DNA of 64,000 nt, from NCBI GenBank assembly GCA_004193595.1, contig RPGQ01000036.1:34915-98914 (forward strand). Direction: 5' to 3'. The position numbers and the translations under genes are program-made. This document shows, in pieces, positions 28,311 through 37,594 of the stretch. Within the stretch, counting starts at the first letter, position 1, and every line of letters starts with the position of its first letter. Below the pieces are notes generated by a model. The model did not search any database, was not told the origin of the DNA, and was given only the letters and a program-made list of their open reading frames with translations. The DNA comes from Desulfobacteraceae bacterium Eth-SRB2 (GTDB lineage Bacteria; Desulfobacterota; Desulfobacteria; Desulfobacterales; UBA11574).

Positions 28311-28333
28311 TTGAATTCTCCTGCTAATATCTT

Positions 28334-28484
28334 GATGAACTCGTAAAAAGTCCGATTTAGACGGTTTCGTAAAAAGTTCAAATTCAAGGCGTGCAAATTT
28401 TGTAATCATGAGGCGTACTTTTCGTACGTTGAATGATTGCGAAATGCAGCACAACGCAGAAGTTGGACTTTTTACGAGACCGTC
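28334..28484. repeat. Family D repeat element, copy 2, with 8-bp target duplication
   Basis: Same ends as 26355-26531, 151 bp, in direct orientation to it. Perfect duplication AATATCTT at 28326-28333 and 28485-28492. Inserted just upstream of the DUF4197 ribosome site and after the AsmA-like gene. Confidence 0.92.
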
Positions 28485-28529
28485 AATATCTTAGCACGCA
28501 CCAGGAAATGCATCTTGCCTTAACCATCT

Positions 28530-29345
28530 TTATTTTCCAAATATTCCCTTAAGTTTATCGGTTGTAGCCTTTACTTCATCTTTGGCGCTTTGGCCGGCGT
28601 CTTCCAGTTGTTTTTTGGTCTTTTGGGTCACGGCCTGAGTGTCGGTAGTTAATTTTTTGAGTTCTTTGTTAAGAACATCGGTTACTGCCGGGGACGTAAT
28701 CTTTGTGTACAGTGCAGCAAATATCTCTTTAAATGCTTCTGCAGGAGATGCACCGCCTTTTTTCTGGCCCACATTCTTGAGATGAATGTCGGGCAAATCG
28801 GCGCTCAGTGGGTTTTCACCGAGCACGGCCATAGTCAAGTTTACCTTTCCGTCGCGCACAATAAAATTTTTGATCAGAATCTTCTTACCCTCAGCTTTTT
28901 TCCCTTTCTCAGCAGGCGGTGCAGTGGTTTTGTCCGCCCCGATTGATTTTTTCACGTTGTTCATAATGGTTTGAAAATTGTCCGTGCCGCGAATCTTTTC
29001 ATAAGTGATCTCAGGGGCAACCACCTCGATCTTATCAATAGTAATCGTATTTTTGGTGAGCGATTTTTCATCCACGTTCAGATGAATGGACTTCACCCTC
29101 ATGGCCTGTGAAGATTTGAATCCCTCGGGATTTCCCAATAAGAAATCCTTGAGTTCGGCCTCTGCGGACAACAGTGAAACCCCGACATCTCCCAATTTTA
29201 CCTTGGTCTTTGTTATTTCAGGGCCGTAAGTATTGACTGCATTCTTAATCATGGGCCCAAGATTGGAAACCCCGACAACCAGCACAGTTATGATGACGGC
29301 AACAAGAGCGCCGCCACCTAAAAGAATCCATTTTTTCATAGCCAT
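28530..29345 (-). CDS. AsmA-like inner membrane-anchored protein
   Basis: 271 residues. One membrane helix near the N-terminus (about 6-26, ILLGGGALVAVIITVLVVGV), then a beta-rich AsmA-type start (VKLGDVGVSLLSAEAELKDF, GFKSSQAMRVKSIHLNVDEK, TIDKIEVVAPEITYE), and a Lys/Thr-rich helical tail (about 215-271). Short AsmA-family members with this layout are envelope proteins that may take part in lipid movement or assembly, but the role of this one is unknown. First of three genes pointing the same way (then DUF4197, DUF2959). Confidence 0.72.
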   Translation of the reverse strand: MAMKKWILLGGGALVAVIITVLVVGVSNLGPMIKNAVNTYGPEITKTKVKLGDVGVSLLSAEAELKDFLLGNPEGFKSSQAMRVKSIHLNVDEKSLTKNTITIDKIEVVAPEITYEKIRGTDNFQTIMNNVKKSIGADKTTAPPAEKGKKAEGKKILIKNFIVRDGKVNLTMAVLGENPLSADLPDIHLKNVGQKKGGASPAEAFKEIFAALYTKITSPAVTDVLNKELKKLTTDTQAVTQKTKKQLEDAGQSAKDEVKATTDKLKGIFGK

Positions 29346-29624
29346 CCTCCTTGTCTGTTTTTTTGCTCTTACGAATAAAAGCGTTATCGTTTAGACATCC
29401 GGAAATCCATCAAAAGGCCGATGAAAACCTTCCGGGACGAGACACGGTTTGGATTTTCAAATGTTGGTCATTGAAATTTCAACTCCGGGAACAACCGACG
29501 TTATGTTCTCCCTATAGTTGCATAAAAAATATGCCATAAATATATTTTATTAAAACATTTCTATATGTTACGCATATCGCACAGAGGCTTTTGGAATAAA
29601 CCCAGCGTGAATTCCAAAAAAAAC

Positions 29625-29798
29625 GTTTCGTAAGGCAAATTTTTTATCCGTCGGGAAAGCCCGCTTGAGGCGGACAAGCCCATGATACCGTAATTCCTTC
29701 GTTGTCAAGGGTTCGCAGTAGTTTACTACAGCGTCACCCTTGGACGCCTTGGACTTACGGCATCCTGAGCTTTTACAACGAAGGGTTTCTTTGCGTTA
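29625..29798. repeat. Single structured intergenic element upstream of the AsmA-like gene
   Basis: Weak inverted ends CGTAAGGCAAA and GTAACGCAAA (read inverted at the right) enclose a 10-bp perfect stem CCTTCGTTGT / ACAACGAAGG (29696-29705 with 29775-29784), inside which GTCAAGGGT pairs with ACCCTTGGAC imperfectly. It resembles the other MITE-like repeats but no second copy was seen here. It occupies most of the gap 29346-29795. Confidence 0.5.
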
Positions 29799-30833
29799 CA
29801 GCGGGAAAGGAACCATCATAAGGCCGGCGGTTTCATCAAGTCCGAGCATGATGTTCATACTCTGAACCGCCTGTCCTGCTGCGCCCTTTACCAAGTTATC
29901 GATGGCGGAAATCAGGATAAGGCGATTATTACGCTCATCCAGCTTAAAACCCATGTCGCAATAATTGGTTCCCCGAACATGCATTACATCCGGCCGCCGG
30001 TCGTCGGGACATATTCGGATAAAAGGACAGCCCGAATAAAAAGAGTCCCAACAATTTTGAATTTCTTCGGAGCTTATCTTCTTAACCGGGTCGGCATATA
30101 TTGTCGTCAGTATCCCACGGGTCATGGGAACAAGATGTGGAACAAAACTAATCTTCACCACAGATCCTGCTTCCCGGCTCAGCACTTCTTCCATCTCCGG
30201 ACTATGTCTGTGCTCTGCAACCTTGTATGCCTTGAATGATTCGTTGACCTCGCAAAAATGCGTGGTTAGCGACACCCCCCGACCGGCGCCGCTGGCCCCT
30301 GATTTGGAATCCGCAATAATGGTGTTGGTGTCTATTAAATTGCTCTTCAATAACGGCACCAATGGCAAAAGCACGCCCGTGGGATAACATCCGGGAGAAC
30401 CGATCAGAACCGCATTTTTTATGGTGTCAAAATAGACTTCACAAAGTCCGTAAACCGATTTTTCAAGTAAATCCCCGGCAGTATGGGGCTGATAAAAAGA
30501 CTCATATATAGCCACATCCTTGAATCTGAAATCAGCGGAAAGGTCGATAACCTTCTTTCCCCGCATTAAAAGTTCTGGCACAAATTTCATTGGAAGTTTG
30601 TGTGGAAGTGCCGTAAATACAACATCAGTTTTGTCACAAACCGTATCCACAGACAGTTCTTCGCAAATAAGATCGGTAGCCCCTCTCATTGACGGATAGA
30701 CCGCGTCAAACTTCATGCCGGCGTACTGACGGGAAGTCAAAATTGTTAACTCAATATTTGGATGACCGCAGAGTATCCGCACAAGTTCAGCACCAGCGTA
30801 TCCGGTTGCACCAATTACACCGACTCGTATCAT
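29796..30833 (-). CDS. argC: N-acetyl-gamma-glutamyl-phosphate reductase
   Basis: 345 residues. Third step of arginine (ornithine) synthesis: NADPH-dependent reduction of N-acetylglutamyl phosphate. Seen: the Rossmann start MIRVGVIGATGYAGAELVRI, the catalytic Cys in IGSPGCYPTGVLLPLVPLL, SKSGASGAGRG, and HRHSPEMEEVL with the catalytic His. Isolated here from other arg genes. A clean ATG with AAGGGGG upstream supports the start. Confidence 0.96.
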   Translation of the reverse strand: MIRVGVIGATGYAGAELVRILCGHPNIELTILTSRQYAGMKFDAVYPSMRGATDLICEELSVDTVCDKTDVVFTALPHKLPMKFVPELLMRGKKVIDLSADFRFKDVAIYESFYQPHTAGDLLEKSVYGLCEVYFDTIKNAVLIGSPGCYPTGVLLPLVPLLKSNLIDTNTIIADSKSGASGAGRGVSLTTHFCEVNESFKAYKVAEHRHSPEMEEVLSREAGSVVKISFVPHLVPMTRGILTTIYADPVKKISSEEIQNCWDSFYSGCPFIRICPDDRRPDVMHVRGTNYCDMGFKLDERNNRLILISAIDNLVKGAAGQAVQSMNIMLGLDETAGLMMVPFPL

Positions 30834-30970
30834 AAAGCCCCCTTATGGTTATTGAAGATTCTCGATTGAAGATTAAAGAATATAATTCGCATACAAATAT
30901 TTGAACATTGGATATTGAAAATTCGACATTGGATATTATCCGCTACGCATATACAGCAAGTTATCTTGCA

Positions 30971-31684
30971 TCATCCGCCCAAATAGGCATTTTTTACTTC
31001 CGGATTGTCGACAAGCTCTTTAGAACTTCCTTCCAGCACAAGATTTCCGCTCTCCAGGACATAGCCTCGTTGAGCAAATTGGAGCGCCATACGGGCATTC
31101 TGTTCGACGAGAAGAATGGTCGTTCCTTCCTGATTGAGTTCCTTAAGTGCATCGAACACACTTAGCATCAACAAAGGGGCCAGTCCCATGGAGGGTTCAT
31201 CTAAAAGCATAATCTTCCTTCCGCTCATAAACGCCCTGCCGATGGCAAGCATCTGCTGTTCGCCGCCGCTCAGGGTTCCGGCCTTCTGTGCTTTTCGCTC
31301 TTCAAGGCGCGGAAAAATCATGAAAATCCGTTTGAGGTCTTCCTGGATTTCATCCCTGTCGTTTCTTGCAAAACAGGCCAGTTTGAGGTTTTCCATAATC
31401 GTCAGGTTACCAAACAATCGTCTTCCCTCGGGAACATGAGAAATGCCGAGCTTGCTGACGACCTTGTCGGCAGGATATTCTAGCAAATCTTTCCCCATAA
31501 AGGTCATTTTGGTTCCGGCCTCAACCGGAACCAACCGGGAAACGGCTCGCAGGGTTGTGCTCTTACCGGCCCCATTGGCACCGATAATACACACAATTTC
31601 ACCCTCATCAATAGAAAAGCTTATGTTGTGAAGCGCCCTAATTCTGTCATAGGAAACTCGTAGGTTTTCCACAGATAACAGCAT
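30971..31684 (-). CDS. livF: Branched-chain amino acid ABC transporter, ATP-binding protein LivF
   Basis: 237 residues. ABC ATPase with Walker A IIGANGAGKSTTLRAVSRL, signature LSGGEQQMLAIGRAF, Walker B KIMLLDEPSMGLAP and the short C-terminus typical of LivF. It drives import with LivG. Its ATG overlaps the livG stop region (31684), so the two are coupled. A heavily altered inverted copy of this gene lies at about 58193-58900. Confidence 0.95.
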   Translation of the reverse strand: MLLSVENLRVSYDRIRALHNISFSIDEGEIVCIIGANGAGKSTTLRAVSRLVPVEAGTKMTFMGKDLLEYPADKVVSKLGISHVPEGRRLFGNLTIMENLKLACFARNDRDEIQEDLKRIFMIFPRLEERKAQKAGTLSGGEQQMLAIGRAFMSGRKIMLLDEPSMGLAPLLMLSVFDALKELNQEGTTILLVEQNARMALQFAQRGYVLESGNLVLEGSSKELVDNPEVKNAYLGG

Positions 31685-32454
31685 CAGACAACCGACTCCC
31701 TTCCCAGATATGCATCAATAACTTTAGGGTTGTTCTGGATTTCTTCCGGCGTTCCCTCGGCGATAACATGCCCGAAATTCAAAGTTTGAATCATATGACA
31801 AAGATCCATAACCACTTTCAACCTGTGCTCTATAAGAAAAATGGCCATTCCCAGCTCCTTATGAATGCGGCGGATAATCTCCATCATCTGTATCAGTTCT
31901 TCCGGGTTCATACCTGCAGTGGGTTCATCCAGGAGCAATATCTTGGGTTCCATGGACAACGCTCTCGCCATCTCCACTCTTCGCTGGTCGCCGTAAGGCA
32001 GGTTCGTAACAACCTGATCCGAAAGATGATCGATGCCTATCATCTTAAGAAGGTTATGGGCCATCTCCTCTATCTCTGCTTCTTGTTTTTGCCGTTTCGG
32101 CGTACCGAAAAAAGCCCCGATCAATCCATAGCTGATCCTTGAATAACGGGCCAATTTTACATGCTCAACCACTGTCATATGCCGCCACAACTGAAGATTC
32201 TGAAATGTCCTGCCAATGCCAAAAGCGGCGATTTTGTGGGGCTGAAGCCCTGTTATTTCTTTGCCGTCCAGGATTATATCACCTTCGGTAGGTTTGTATA
32301 TACCGGTAATGAGATTAAAGATTGTTGTTTTGCCTGCTCCGTTTGGCCCGATCAGACCTCTGATCTGGCCTGCTTCGATTTCCAGGTTATAACTGTTGAC
32401 TGCACGCAAACCGCCGAACTCGTGACTCATTTTCTTTACTTCAAGTAACGCCAT
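31684..32454 (-). CDS. livG: Branched-chain amino acid ABC transporter, ATP-binding protein LivG
   Basis: 256 residues from ATG 32454 (MALLEVKKMSHEFGGLRAVN); 27 extra codons upstream are in repeat DNA and are not needed. Walker A GLIGPNGAGKTTIFNLIT, the LivG signature LPYGDQRRVEMARAL, Walker B KILLLDEPTAGMNPEEL, and the C-terminal NFGHVIAEGTPEEIQ. Partner of LivF. About 340 bases of repeat-rich DNA separate it from livM. Copy with many indels at about 57443-58190. Confidence 0.95.
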   Translation of the reverse strand: MALLEVKKMSHEFGGLRAVNSYNLEIEAGQIRGLIGPNGAGKTTIFNLITGIYKPTEGDIILDGKEITGLQPHKIAAFGIGRTFQNLQLWRHMTVVEHVKLARYSRISYGLIGAFFGTPKRQKQEAEIEEMAHNLLKMIGIDHLSDQVVTNLPYGDQRRVEMARALSMEPKILLLDEPTAGMNPEELIQMMEIIRRIHKELGMAIFLIEHRLKVVMDLCHMIQTLNFGHVIAEGTPEEIQNNPKVIDAYLGRESVV

Positions 32455-32464
32455 GATACACTTT

Positions 32465-32720
32465 TTTCCTTCGCCACAAAGGCACCAAGACACAAAGTAA
32501 CACATAACAAAATAGGCCCTTTGTGTCGGGTGCATTACCAGTTTGTTAATTGCTATCCAAAACTTTTTGGTTTCAGGTGTCAGGTGTCAGGTTTCAGCTA
32601 ATTCGTTTCTTACTCCTGACACCTGACACCTGACACCTGATTGCATGGCTTTCGCTCAAAAAATGAATAAATTAATGGGTGAAAACCATTTTAACAAATC
32701 GGTAATGCTCCCCTTTGTGT
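32465..32720. repeat. Repeat cluster between livM and livG (families K and G core)
   Basis: Two family K motifs, GCCACAAAGGCACCAAGACA (about 32470) and the inverted TTTGTGTCTTGGTGGCA (about 32713), surround a TGTCAGG palindrome (32570-32641) in which GTTTCAGGTGTCAGGTGTCA faces TGACACCTGACACCTGACAC. The same G core is found at 47433-47505 and 62216-62287. Confidence 0.75.
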
Positions 32721-32792
32721 CTTGGTGGCATTTTTTCCGGCCTGTAAGCATCACTCCGTTCGGCAAAAGGGCAGGCTTGTCCGGGTTAGGGT

Positions 32793-34082
32793 TTACTGTT
32801 TTGGTTTCACGAGATTCCTGACATTCAACTCCTTAAATGCCACAAGTCCTGTGGGGCGATAAATCATTACTATAATAAGCAAAAGTGGAATAATAATCCA
32901 CTTGAAAATCTCCAGCGGCCGCAACGCTTCGCCCAGAAGACTTAGACTCACGGCGCCGACAATCGATCCGTAAACAGAGTTCAGCCCTCCAAAGTACACC
33001 ATTGCCAAGACTTCCGCTAGTTTTTGAAGCCCGAAAGTTGCGGGATTGACGTATCTGATCACATGAGCAAAAAGCCCGCCGGCCACGCCGGCCCAAAAAG
33101 CGGCGAATAGAAATGCAACAATTTTTGTACGCCGGGTGTTTACGGTCATTGCATTTGCAGCCATTTCATCGTCGCGCACAGCATTCAGCGCCTTTCCCAA
33201 GATTGATTGCACAAAATTATTTGTCATCCATATACAGGCGATGGTCCAAAGAAAAACTATGGGTAGGCTGGCATAATCCGGCTGGCTGCTTAGCCCCCGA
33301 GGACCTCCAACAACTTCCAGGTTTTCAATCATACTTTTAATGATAAACATGAATGCCAGGGAGACGATGGCCAGATAGTCCCCTCGTGTCCTGAAAGAAG
33401 GAATCGCGATGGCCAGGGCTCCAAGTGCAGCCACCATACCTCCTGTTATTAATGCAACAGGGAATATAAACGGTCCAAAGGCCGGAGCAAGGAGAGCAGG
33501 TCCAAAGAGTCTATCATTAACGAAAAGAACGACGGTAACTACCGAAGCCGCATATGCGCCCAGAGCCATGAATCCGGGGTGCGAACAGGAGAACTCTCCC
33601 ATGTAACCGTTAACAACGTTCAAGCTCAGGGTGACCATAATGGCAATCAAAGTAAGCTTAAGCGTAAGAACCCGGTAGGCACTGATTCCGGACCACATAT
33701 GCAAGGCGGCATAAAATAGACCAAGGTGTATTACCACACTGAACCATATTGGAAAATCGAGAAGTCTGGCTGCCAGTCTGTTTGCCGGCCAAGCGCTCAA
33801 CCGTGCAACGACGCTTATGGGTATTATATATATCAGCAGCACGTAAAGGATTACACCGGGCATCAGAAGGGGTTTTTTGAGCATTATAACAAAACCAAAA
33901 AGAACCGGTATTTTAGAAAGACCTAACACATCGACCAGCAGATCACCCAAAAGGTGTTCAAGAGTCACAGCAATCAGAATGCCAATAAGCCATCCGAGCA
34001 AAGGCACCCGAATAAATAAATCCCCTATTCTGCGCTTCAACATCCTCATGACTCCGGATAATTTGCCGTTTTCTTCACTCAT
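32793..34082 (-). CDS. livM: Branched-chain amino acid ABC transporter, permease LivM
   Basis: 429 residues, longer than many LivM proteins because of an N-terminal extension with several extra hydrophobic segments (about 20-130). The BPD_transp_2 core follows: SLNVVNGYMGEFSCSHPGFM, IAIPSFRTRGDYLAIVSLAF, and the EAA-like loop LGKALNAVRDDEMAANAM, ending FGLQKLAEVLAMVYFGGLNS. Pairs with LivH. Its 3' part is present again, inverted and altered, at 56640-57115. Confidence 0.93.
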   Translation of the reverse strand: MSEENGKLSGVMRMLKRRIGDLFIRVPLLGWLIGILIAVTLEHLLGDLLVDVLGLSKIPVLFGFVIMLKKPLLMPGVILYVLLIYIIPISVVARLSAWPANRLAARLLDFPIWFSVVIHLGLFYAALHMWSGISAYRVLTLKLTLIAIMVTLSLNVVNGYMGEFSCSHPGFMALGAYAASVVTVVLFVNDRLFGPALLAPAFGPFIFPVALITGGMVAALGALAIAIPSFRTRGDYLAIVSLAFMFIIKSMIENLEVVGGPRGLSSQPDYASLPIVFLWTIACIWMTNNFVQSILGKALNAVRDDEMAANAMTVNTRRTKIVAFLFAAFWAGVAGGLFAHVIRYVNPATFGLQKLAEVLAMVYFGGLNSVYGSIVGAVSLSLLGEALRPLEIFKWIIIPLLLIIVMIYRPTGLVAFKELNVRNLVKPKQ

Positions 34083-34183
34083 GTCTTTTTTTTACATCTC
34101 TGAGATTCTACCCCGCTATAAGCAAAATTGTAATCAGCAACATATTTAGTCACCTATTCTTTGACTCTCTCGTTCAACTGAGG

Positions 34184-35107
34184 TTAAAGTCTCAGACGTG
34201 CGCTGTAAGGTTCGCCGAAAAATCCGTGTGGCCTGAAAGTCAATATAAGTAAAATGATTGAATATGCGATAAAATCGCGTAGCGTCGAGGGAAATATCAT
34301 GGCCACGAATATTTCTATAAAGCCCAGCAGAAAGCCTGCAAGCGTAGCCCCCAGGATAGAACCCCTTCCCCCGAGAATGGCTGCTACGAAAGCCTTCCAG
34401 CCGAATACAATACCCATGTAAGGGTCCAAAACAGGATAGGCGATGCCAAAGAGTATCCCCGCAGCAGCAGCCAGCGCCGATCCTATAGCGAACGTCATAG
34501 CGGCAATGGTGTTTATCGACACGCCCATTAACGGCAGCACAACATGGTCAAAGGCCATGGCCCGCATGGCCATCCCATACTTGCTCCTGCGCACAAACTG
34601 GTGCAGGGCAAGCATAAGCATCAAGGAAACCCCAACGATCATGATTTTCTTGTTGGTAACATAAACCCCGCCAATGTTATAAGTCGTAGATTCGATTAAT
34701 GACGGAAATCTTACCCTTCTTGCACCAAGAAGAGCTAAATTCCCCGTCTCCAGTATAATACCGATCATCAAACCGGTTATTGCGGCCGAAGCTCGTGGTG
34801 CTTCCCGCAACGGCCGATAGCCCAGTCTTTCTACCAGTATGCCGACAAAGGATGTCAAAAACATGGAGATAATAATAGTCAAAACCAGGATCAACCAGTT
34901 AGGGAGAACAATAGCACCCAATGAAGCCAGCGCTGTTACTCCGGTTGCAACACCAAAACCGATATAAGCTCCGACCATGAAAATATCGCCGTGAGCAAAG
35001 TTAAAGAGCATCAGGATACCATATACCATGGAGTACCCCAGTGCTATCAATGCGTAAAAGCTGCCCCATTGCAGTGCGTTTATAAGGTTTTGGAAGAAAA
35101 ATACCAT
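34184..35107 (-). CDS. livH: Branched-chain amino acid ABC transporter, permease LivH
   Basis: 307 residues from ATG 35107 (MVFFFQNLINALQWGSFYAL). The frame is open 15 codons further upstream, but that stretch is the arm of a terminator-like hairpin, and an AAGGAGA ribosome site precedes 35107. About nine membrane segments; conserved SMVYGILMLFNFAHGDIFMV and the coupling loop SKYGMAMRAMAFDHVVLPLM. Heteropartner of LivM. Confidence 0.95.
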   Translation of the reverse strand: MVFFFQNLINALQWGSFYALIALGYSMVYGILMLFNFAHGDIFMVGAYIGFGVATGVTALASLGAIVLPNWLILVLTIIISMFLTSFVGILVERLGYRPLREAPRASAAITGLMIGIILETGNLALLGARRVRFPSLIESTTYNIGGVYVTNKKIMIVGVSLMLMLALHQFVRRSKYGMAMRAMAFDHVVLPLMGVSINTIAAMTFAIGSALAAAAGILFGIAYPVLDPYMGIVFGWKAFVAAILGGRGSILGATLAGFLLGFIEIFVAMIFPSTLRDFIAYSIILLILTFRPHGFFGEPYSARLRL

Positions 35108-35132
35108 TAAGCTTTCTCCTTGTTCCTCAAAA

Positions 35133-35168
35133 AAAGCGGGCTCAGAGCTCAACGCCCCGGCCCGCTTT
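35133..35168 (-). terminator. Terminator/attenuator between livK and livHMGF
   Basis: AAAGCGGGC (35133-35141) pairs with GCCCGCTTT (35160-35168). On the minus strand it is followed by seven T, a good intrinsic terminator. It lies just before the livH start, so it can lower expression of the membrane and ATPase genes relative to the binding protein. Confidence 0.7.
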
Positions 35169-35195
35169 GTTTTGAGAAATCTGTGATAGCTCTAT

Positions 35196-35479
35196 GAGAC
35201 CTTTGAAAAATTCTCAATTTTACCTGCCCGGTTAAATCCGTATTTCATATTTAACCGGGGTTCAAGACCACGAACAATTCTGCAGGATAACAGAATTGGA
35301 CAGATGTCAAACTGCCCGTAAGGGCGAGGCACATGGACGCCCCGAGTCAACGTGAAAATTTTAACCACATGAATACATTAAGTATTCTGAGGATTAATCC
35401 ACCAAAGTTCGGTGGCGGGTTAAAATTTTAGTCTGACCGCCGGAATGGGGCAAAAGGGTGCGTTTTTCAAAGGCCACTC
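35196..35479 (-). repeat. Family I repeat, copy 1 (between livK and livH)
   Basis: Begins GAGACCTTTGAAAAATTC and ends TTTTTCAAAGGCCACTC. Shares GTTAAATCCGTATTTCATATT-like, TTTAACCGGGGTTCAAGACC, AGTATTCTGAGGATTAA and CAAAGTTCGGTGGCGGGTTA blocks with copy 2. 284 bp. With copy 2 it brackets livK in direct orientation. The gap 35153-35573 otherwise shows only AT-rich DNA. Confidence 0.88.
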
Positions 35480-35573
35480 TTTCGGTCTATAACAATATAG
35501 CGGAACGCAGGTTTTTAGAATTAATTTTTCCTAACTTATGCAGATTTTAGGTTGTAATTTTTATTGATCACCC

Positions 35574-36746
35574 TTACGGACAAACGGATTTATAAAATTC
35601 GTACTCGCCTTTTTCGCTGATCCTAACGATAACGGCGCATTTAATGGGATCGCCGTCCTCTGTAAAGGTCATCTTACCCGTAATGCCGTCAAATTCCTTA
35701 ATCTTGGCCAGTGCATCGCGGACACCCTTACGGTCTTTCTCCACATTCCCGGTAATCTTGCCGTAAGATTGAATGGCCTTTTGGACGATTCCCAGGGCAT
35801 CCCATGTCAAGGCACCCACATCGTCAGGGACATAACCATACTTTTTATTGTATCGATCAATAAAGGCCTTGGTTGCGCCCTTAGCTCCGGCAGCGGCGTA
35901 GTGTGTACTGAAGAAGAGTCCGTAACAATCTTTACCGCAAAGCTCTACCGTCTCTGCCGAACCCCAGCTATCGCTACCCATAATAGGTTTGTTCCATCCC
36001 AATTCATGGGCCTGCTGCACGATTAAGGCCACCTCGTTATAGTACTGGGGGGTAAATAAAACCTCGGCGCCTGATTTTATGATTTTCGTCAACTGAGAGC
36101 TAAAATCGACGTCTTTGGTGGTGAAGCTTTCAAAGGCCACCACGGAACCGGCGCCGTTCGCTTTTTCCCAGGCCTCTTTAAAAAACTCGGCAAGTCCCTT
36201 GGGGTAATCACTGGCGACATCATACAAAATCGCGGCTTTGGTAAATCCAAACTCCTCTTTAATAAAATTGGCAGCCACCGGCCCCTGGAAGGGGTCAAGG
36301 AAGCAACCCCGAAAAATAAACGGACGGTTTTTGGTGGTGTCCGGATTTGTGGACCATGGACTAATCATAGGAGTTTTATAATTGTTAGCCACCTCACCGG
36401 CAGGTATGGCCTGGCTTGATGCCTGAGGTCCCACAATGACCATCACTTCGTCATAGGTGATCATTTTGGTATTGACCTTTACTGCCGATTCCGCCTTGGA
36501 CTCATTGTCTTCAATGACAAGTTCTACCGGGTACTTCTTTCCCCCGACCTCAAGGCCGCCTGCAGATTTAATGTCTTCAAGCCACATCTGTGCCGCATAC
36601 TTTGTGCCTTCACCCACCTTGGGGATATCTCCGGTCAGGGGAGCGTTGATGCCGACCTTGATTGTCTTTGTCTTACTCCATACACATGGAGATAAGATTA
36701 AGCCGATCACCAAACACGAAACCAAAACCAACGAAACTTTTCGCAT
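35574..36746 (-). CDS. livK: Branched-chain amino acid-type ABC transporter binding protein LivK
   Basis: 390 residues from ATG 36746 (MRKVSLVLVSCLVIGLILSP), chosen for AAGGAGG five bases upstream and the signal peptide. A Peripla_BP_6 fold follows: TIKVGINAPLTGDIPKVGEG, VELVIEDNESKAESAVKVN, VIVGPQASSQAIPAGEVANN, and the C-terminal LTWDALGIVQKAIQSYG. It captures ligand in the periplasm for LivHMGF. True ligand unknown; such proteins also bind amides or aromatic acids. Both sides are family I repeats, and the upstream copy sits between any promoter and the ribosome site. Confidence 0.94.
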   Translation of the reverse strand: MRKVSLVLVSCLVIGLILSPCVWSKTKTIKVGINAPLTGDIPKVGEGTKYAAQMWLEDIKSAGGLEVGGKKYPVELVIEDNESKAESAVKVNTKMITYDEVMVIVGPQASSQAIPAGEVANNYKTPMISPWSTNPDTTKNRPFIFRGCFLDPFQGPVAANFIKEEFGFTKAAILYDVASDYPKGLAEFFKEAWEKANGAGSVVAFESFTTKDVDFSSQLTKIIKSGAEVLFTPQYYNEVALIVQQAHELGWNKPIMGSDSWGSAETVELCGKDCYGLFFSTHYAAAGAKGATKAFIDRYNKKYGYVPDDVGALTWDALGIVQKAIQSYGKITGNVEKDRKGVRDALAKIKEFDGITGKMTFTEDGDPIKCAVIVRISEKGEYEFYKSVCP

Positions 36747-36763
36747 AGTTACCTCCTTGTTCT

Positions 36764-37018
36764 GAGACCTTTGAAAAATGTTCACTTTTGCCTGCCCAGT
36801 TAAATCCGCATTTAATATTTAACCGGGGTTCAAGACCAAGAAAGGCGAAAATTTTAACCACCCCGATGAAAAACGCATCGGGACAGGCATCCATACATTG
36901 AGTATTCTGAGGATTAACCCGCCAAAGTTCGGTGGCGGGTTAAAATTTGAGCCTGTTGACAAATCCCGCTCAGCGGGGACGCCGGAATTGGGCAAAGGGG
37001 GCGTTTTGCAAAGGTCTC
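36764..37018 (-). repeat. Family I repeat, copy 2, with target duplication, in the livK leader
   Basis: Perfect-looking ends GAGACCTTTGAAAAATG and, inverted, GAGACCTTTGCAAAACGC. The 5-base duplication GTTCT is at 36759-36763 and 37019-37023. It begins about ten bases upstream of the livK ribosome site. The rest of the gap to 37189 shows nothing recognised. Confidence 0.9.
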
Positions 37019-37189
37019 GTTCTAACCTCATTAACAGGTTAATTTAAATAGAAATAACGAGTCTCAATTCTCATAGTTTATTCAGCGTAGTAGCACAAAG
37101 GTGTTTCTTTTTCAATAAGATAATATTTCTTTGACTGACCATAATATCCTTAATATCCTTTGTGGATTTCCCTGTTCAAAACACCTGTT

Positions 37190-37582
37190 TTATTTTGCCT
37201 TGGACATTTCTACTTTCAAATATAAAGGGATTTCTTTCCTCCCTTTAATCAGCGTATAATTTGAATTGAATCGTTCATCAGGGAATTCATCAATTATTTT
37301 ATAAGCAATTTTATGCCCTTTCGTAAATGTACTCGGTTCTACAAATTCATATCCCATATGTGACAGCCAGACTTCGGGGACAAATTCCTTTCCCTTTTTC
37401 AAAAATGCCTTGAATGAAATCAAATCTCTTGAGGGATTTTTTCTTGGACCCTTAATAACATATCCCTGATCAAGCAATTCTTCTAGATAATCAAGATTAT
37501 TTATGGGTCCAACAGACCTGCTATCATTCATTGAGTCACCAATAAGTCCTATAACATTAAGAGGTCTGAAGTATATTTTCAT
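37190..37582 (-). CDS. Hypothetical protein after gcvT-glyA
   Basis: 130 residues, unrecognised. Mixed charged and aromatic composition, no signal peptide or membrane helix; a conserved-looking middle (GYVIKGPRKNPSRDLISFKA, EVWLSHMGYEFVEPSTF) suggests a small alpha/beta or wing-like fold. It begins 12 bases after the fusion gene stop, so it could be co-transcribed. The ribosome site is weak. It may be a real small gene of unknown role; no function is offered. Confidence 0.5.
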   Translation of the reverse strand: MKIYFRPLNVIGLIGDSMNDSRSVGPINNLDYLEELLDQGYVIKGPRKNPSRDLISFKAFLKKGKEFVPEVWLSHMGYEFVEPSTFTKGHKIAYKIIDEFPDERFNSNYTLIKGRKEIPLYLKVEMSKAK

Positions 37583-37594
37583 TCATCCGTTTCT

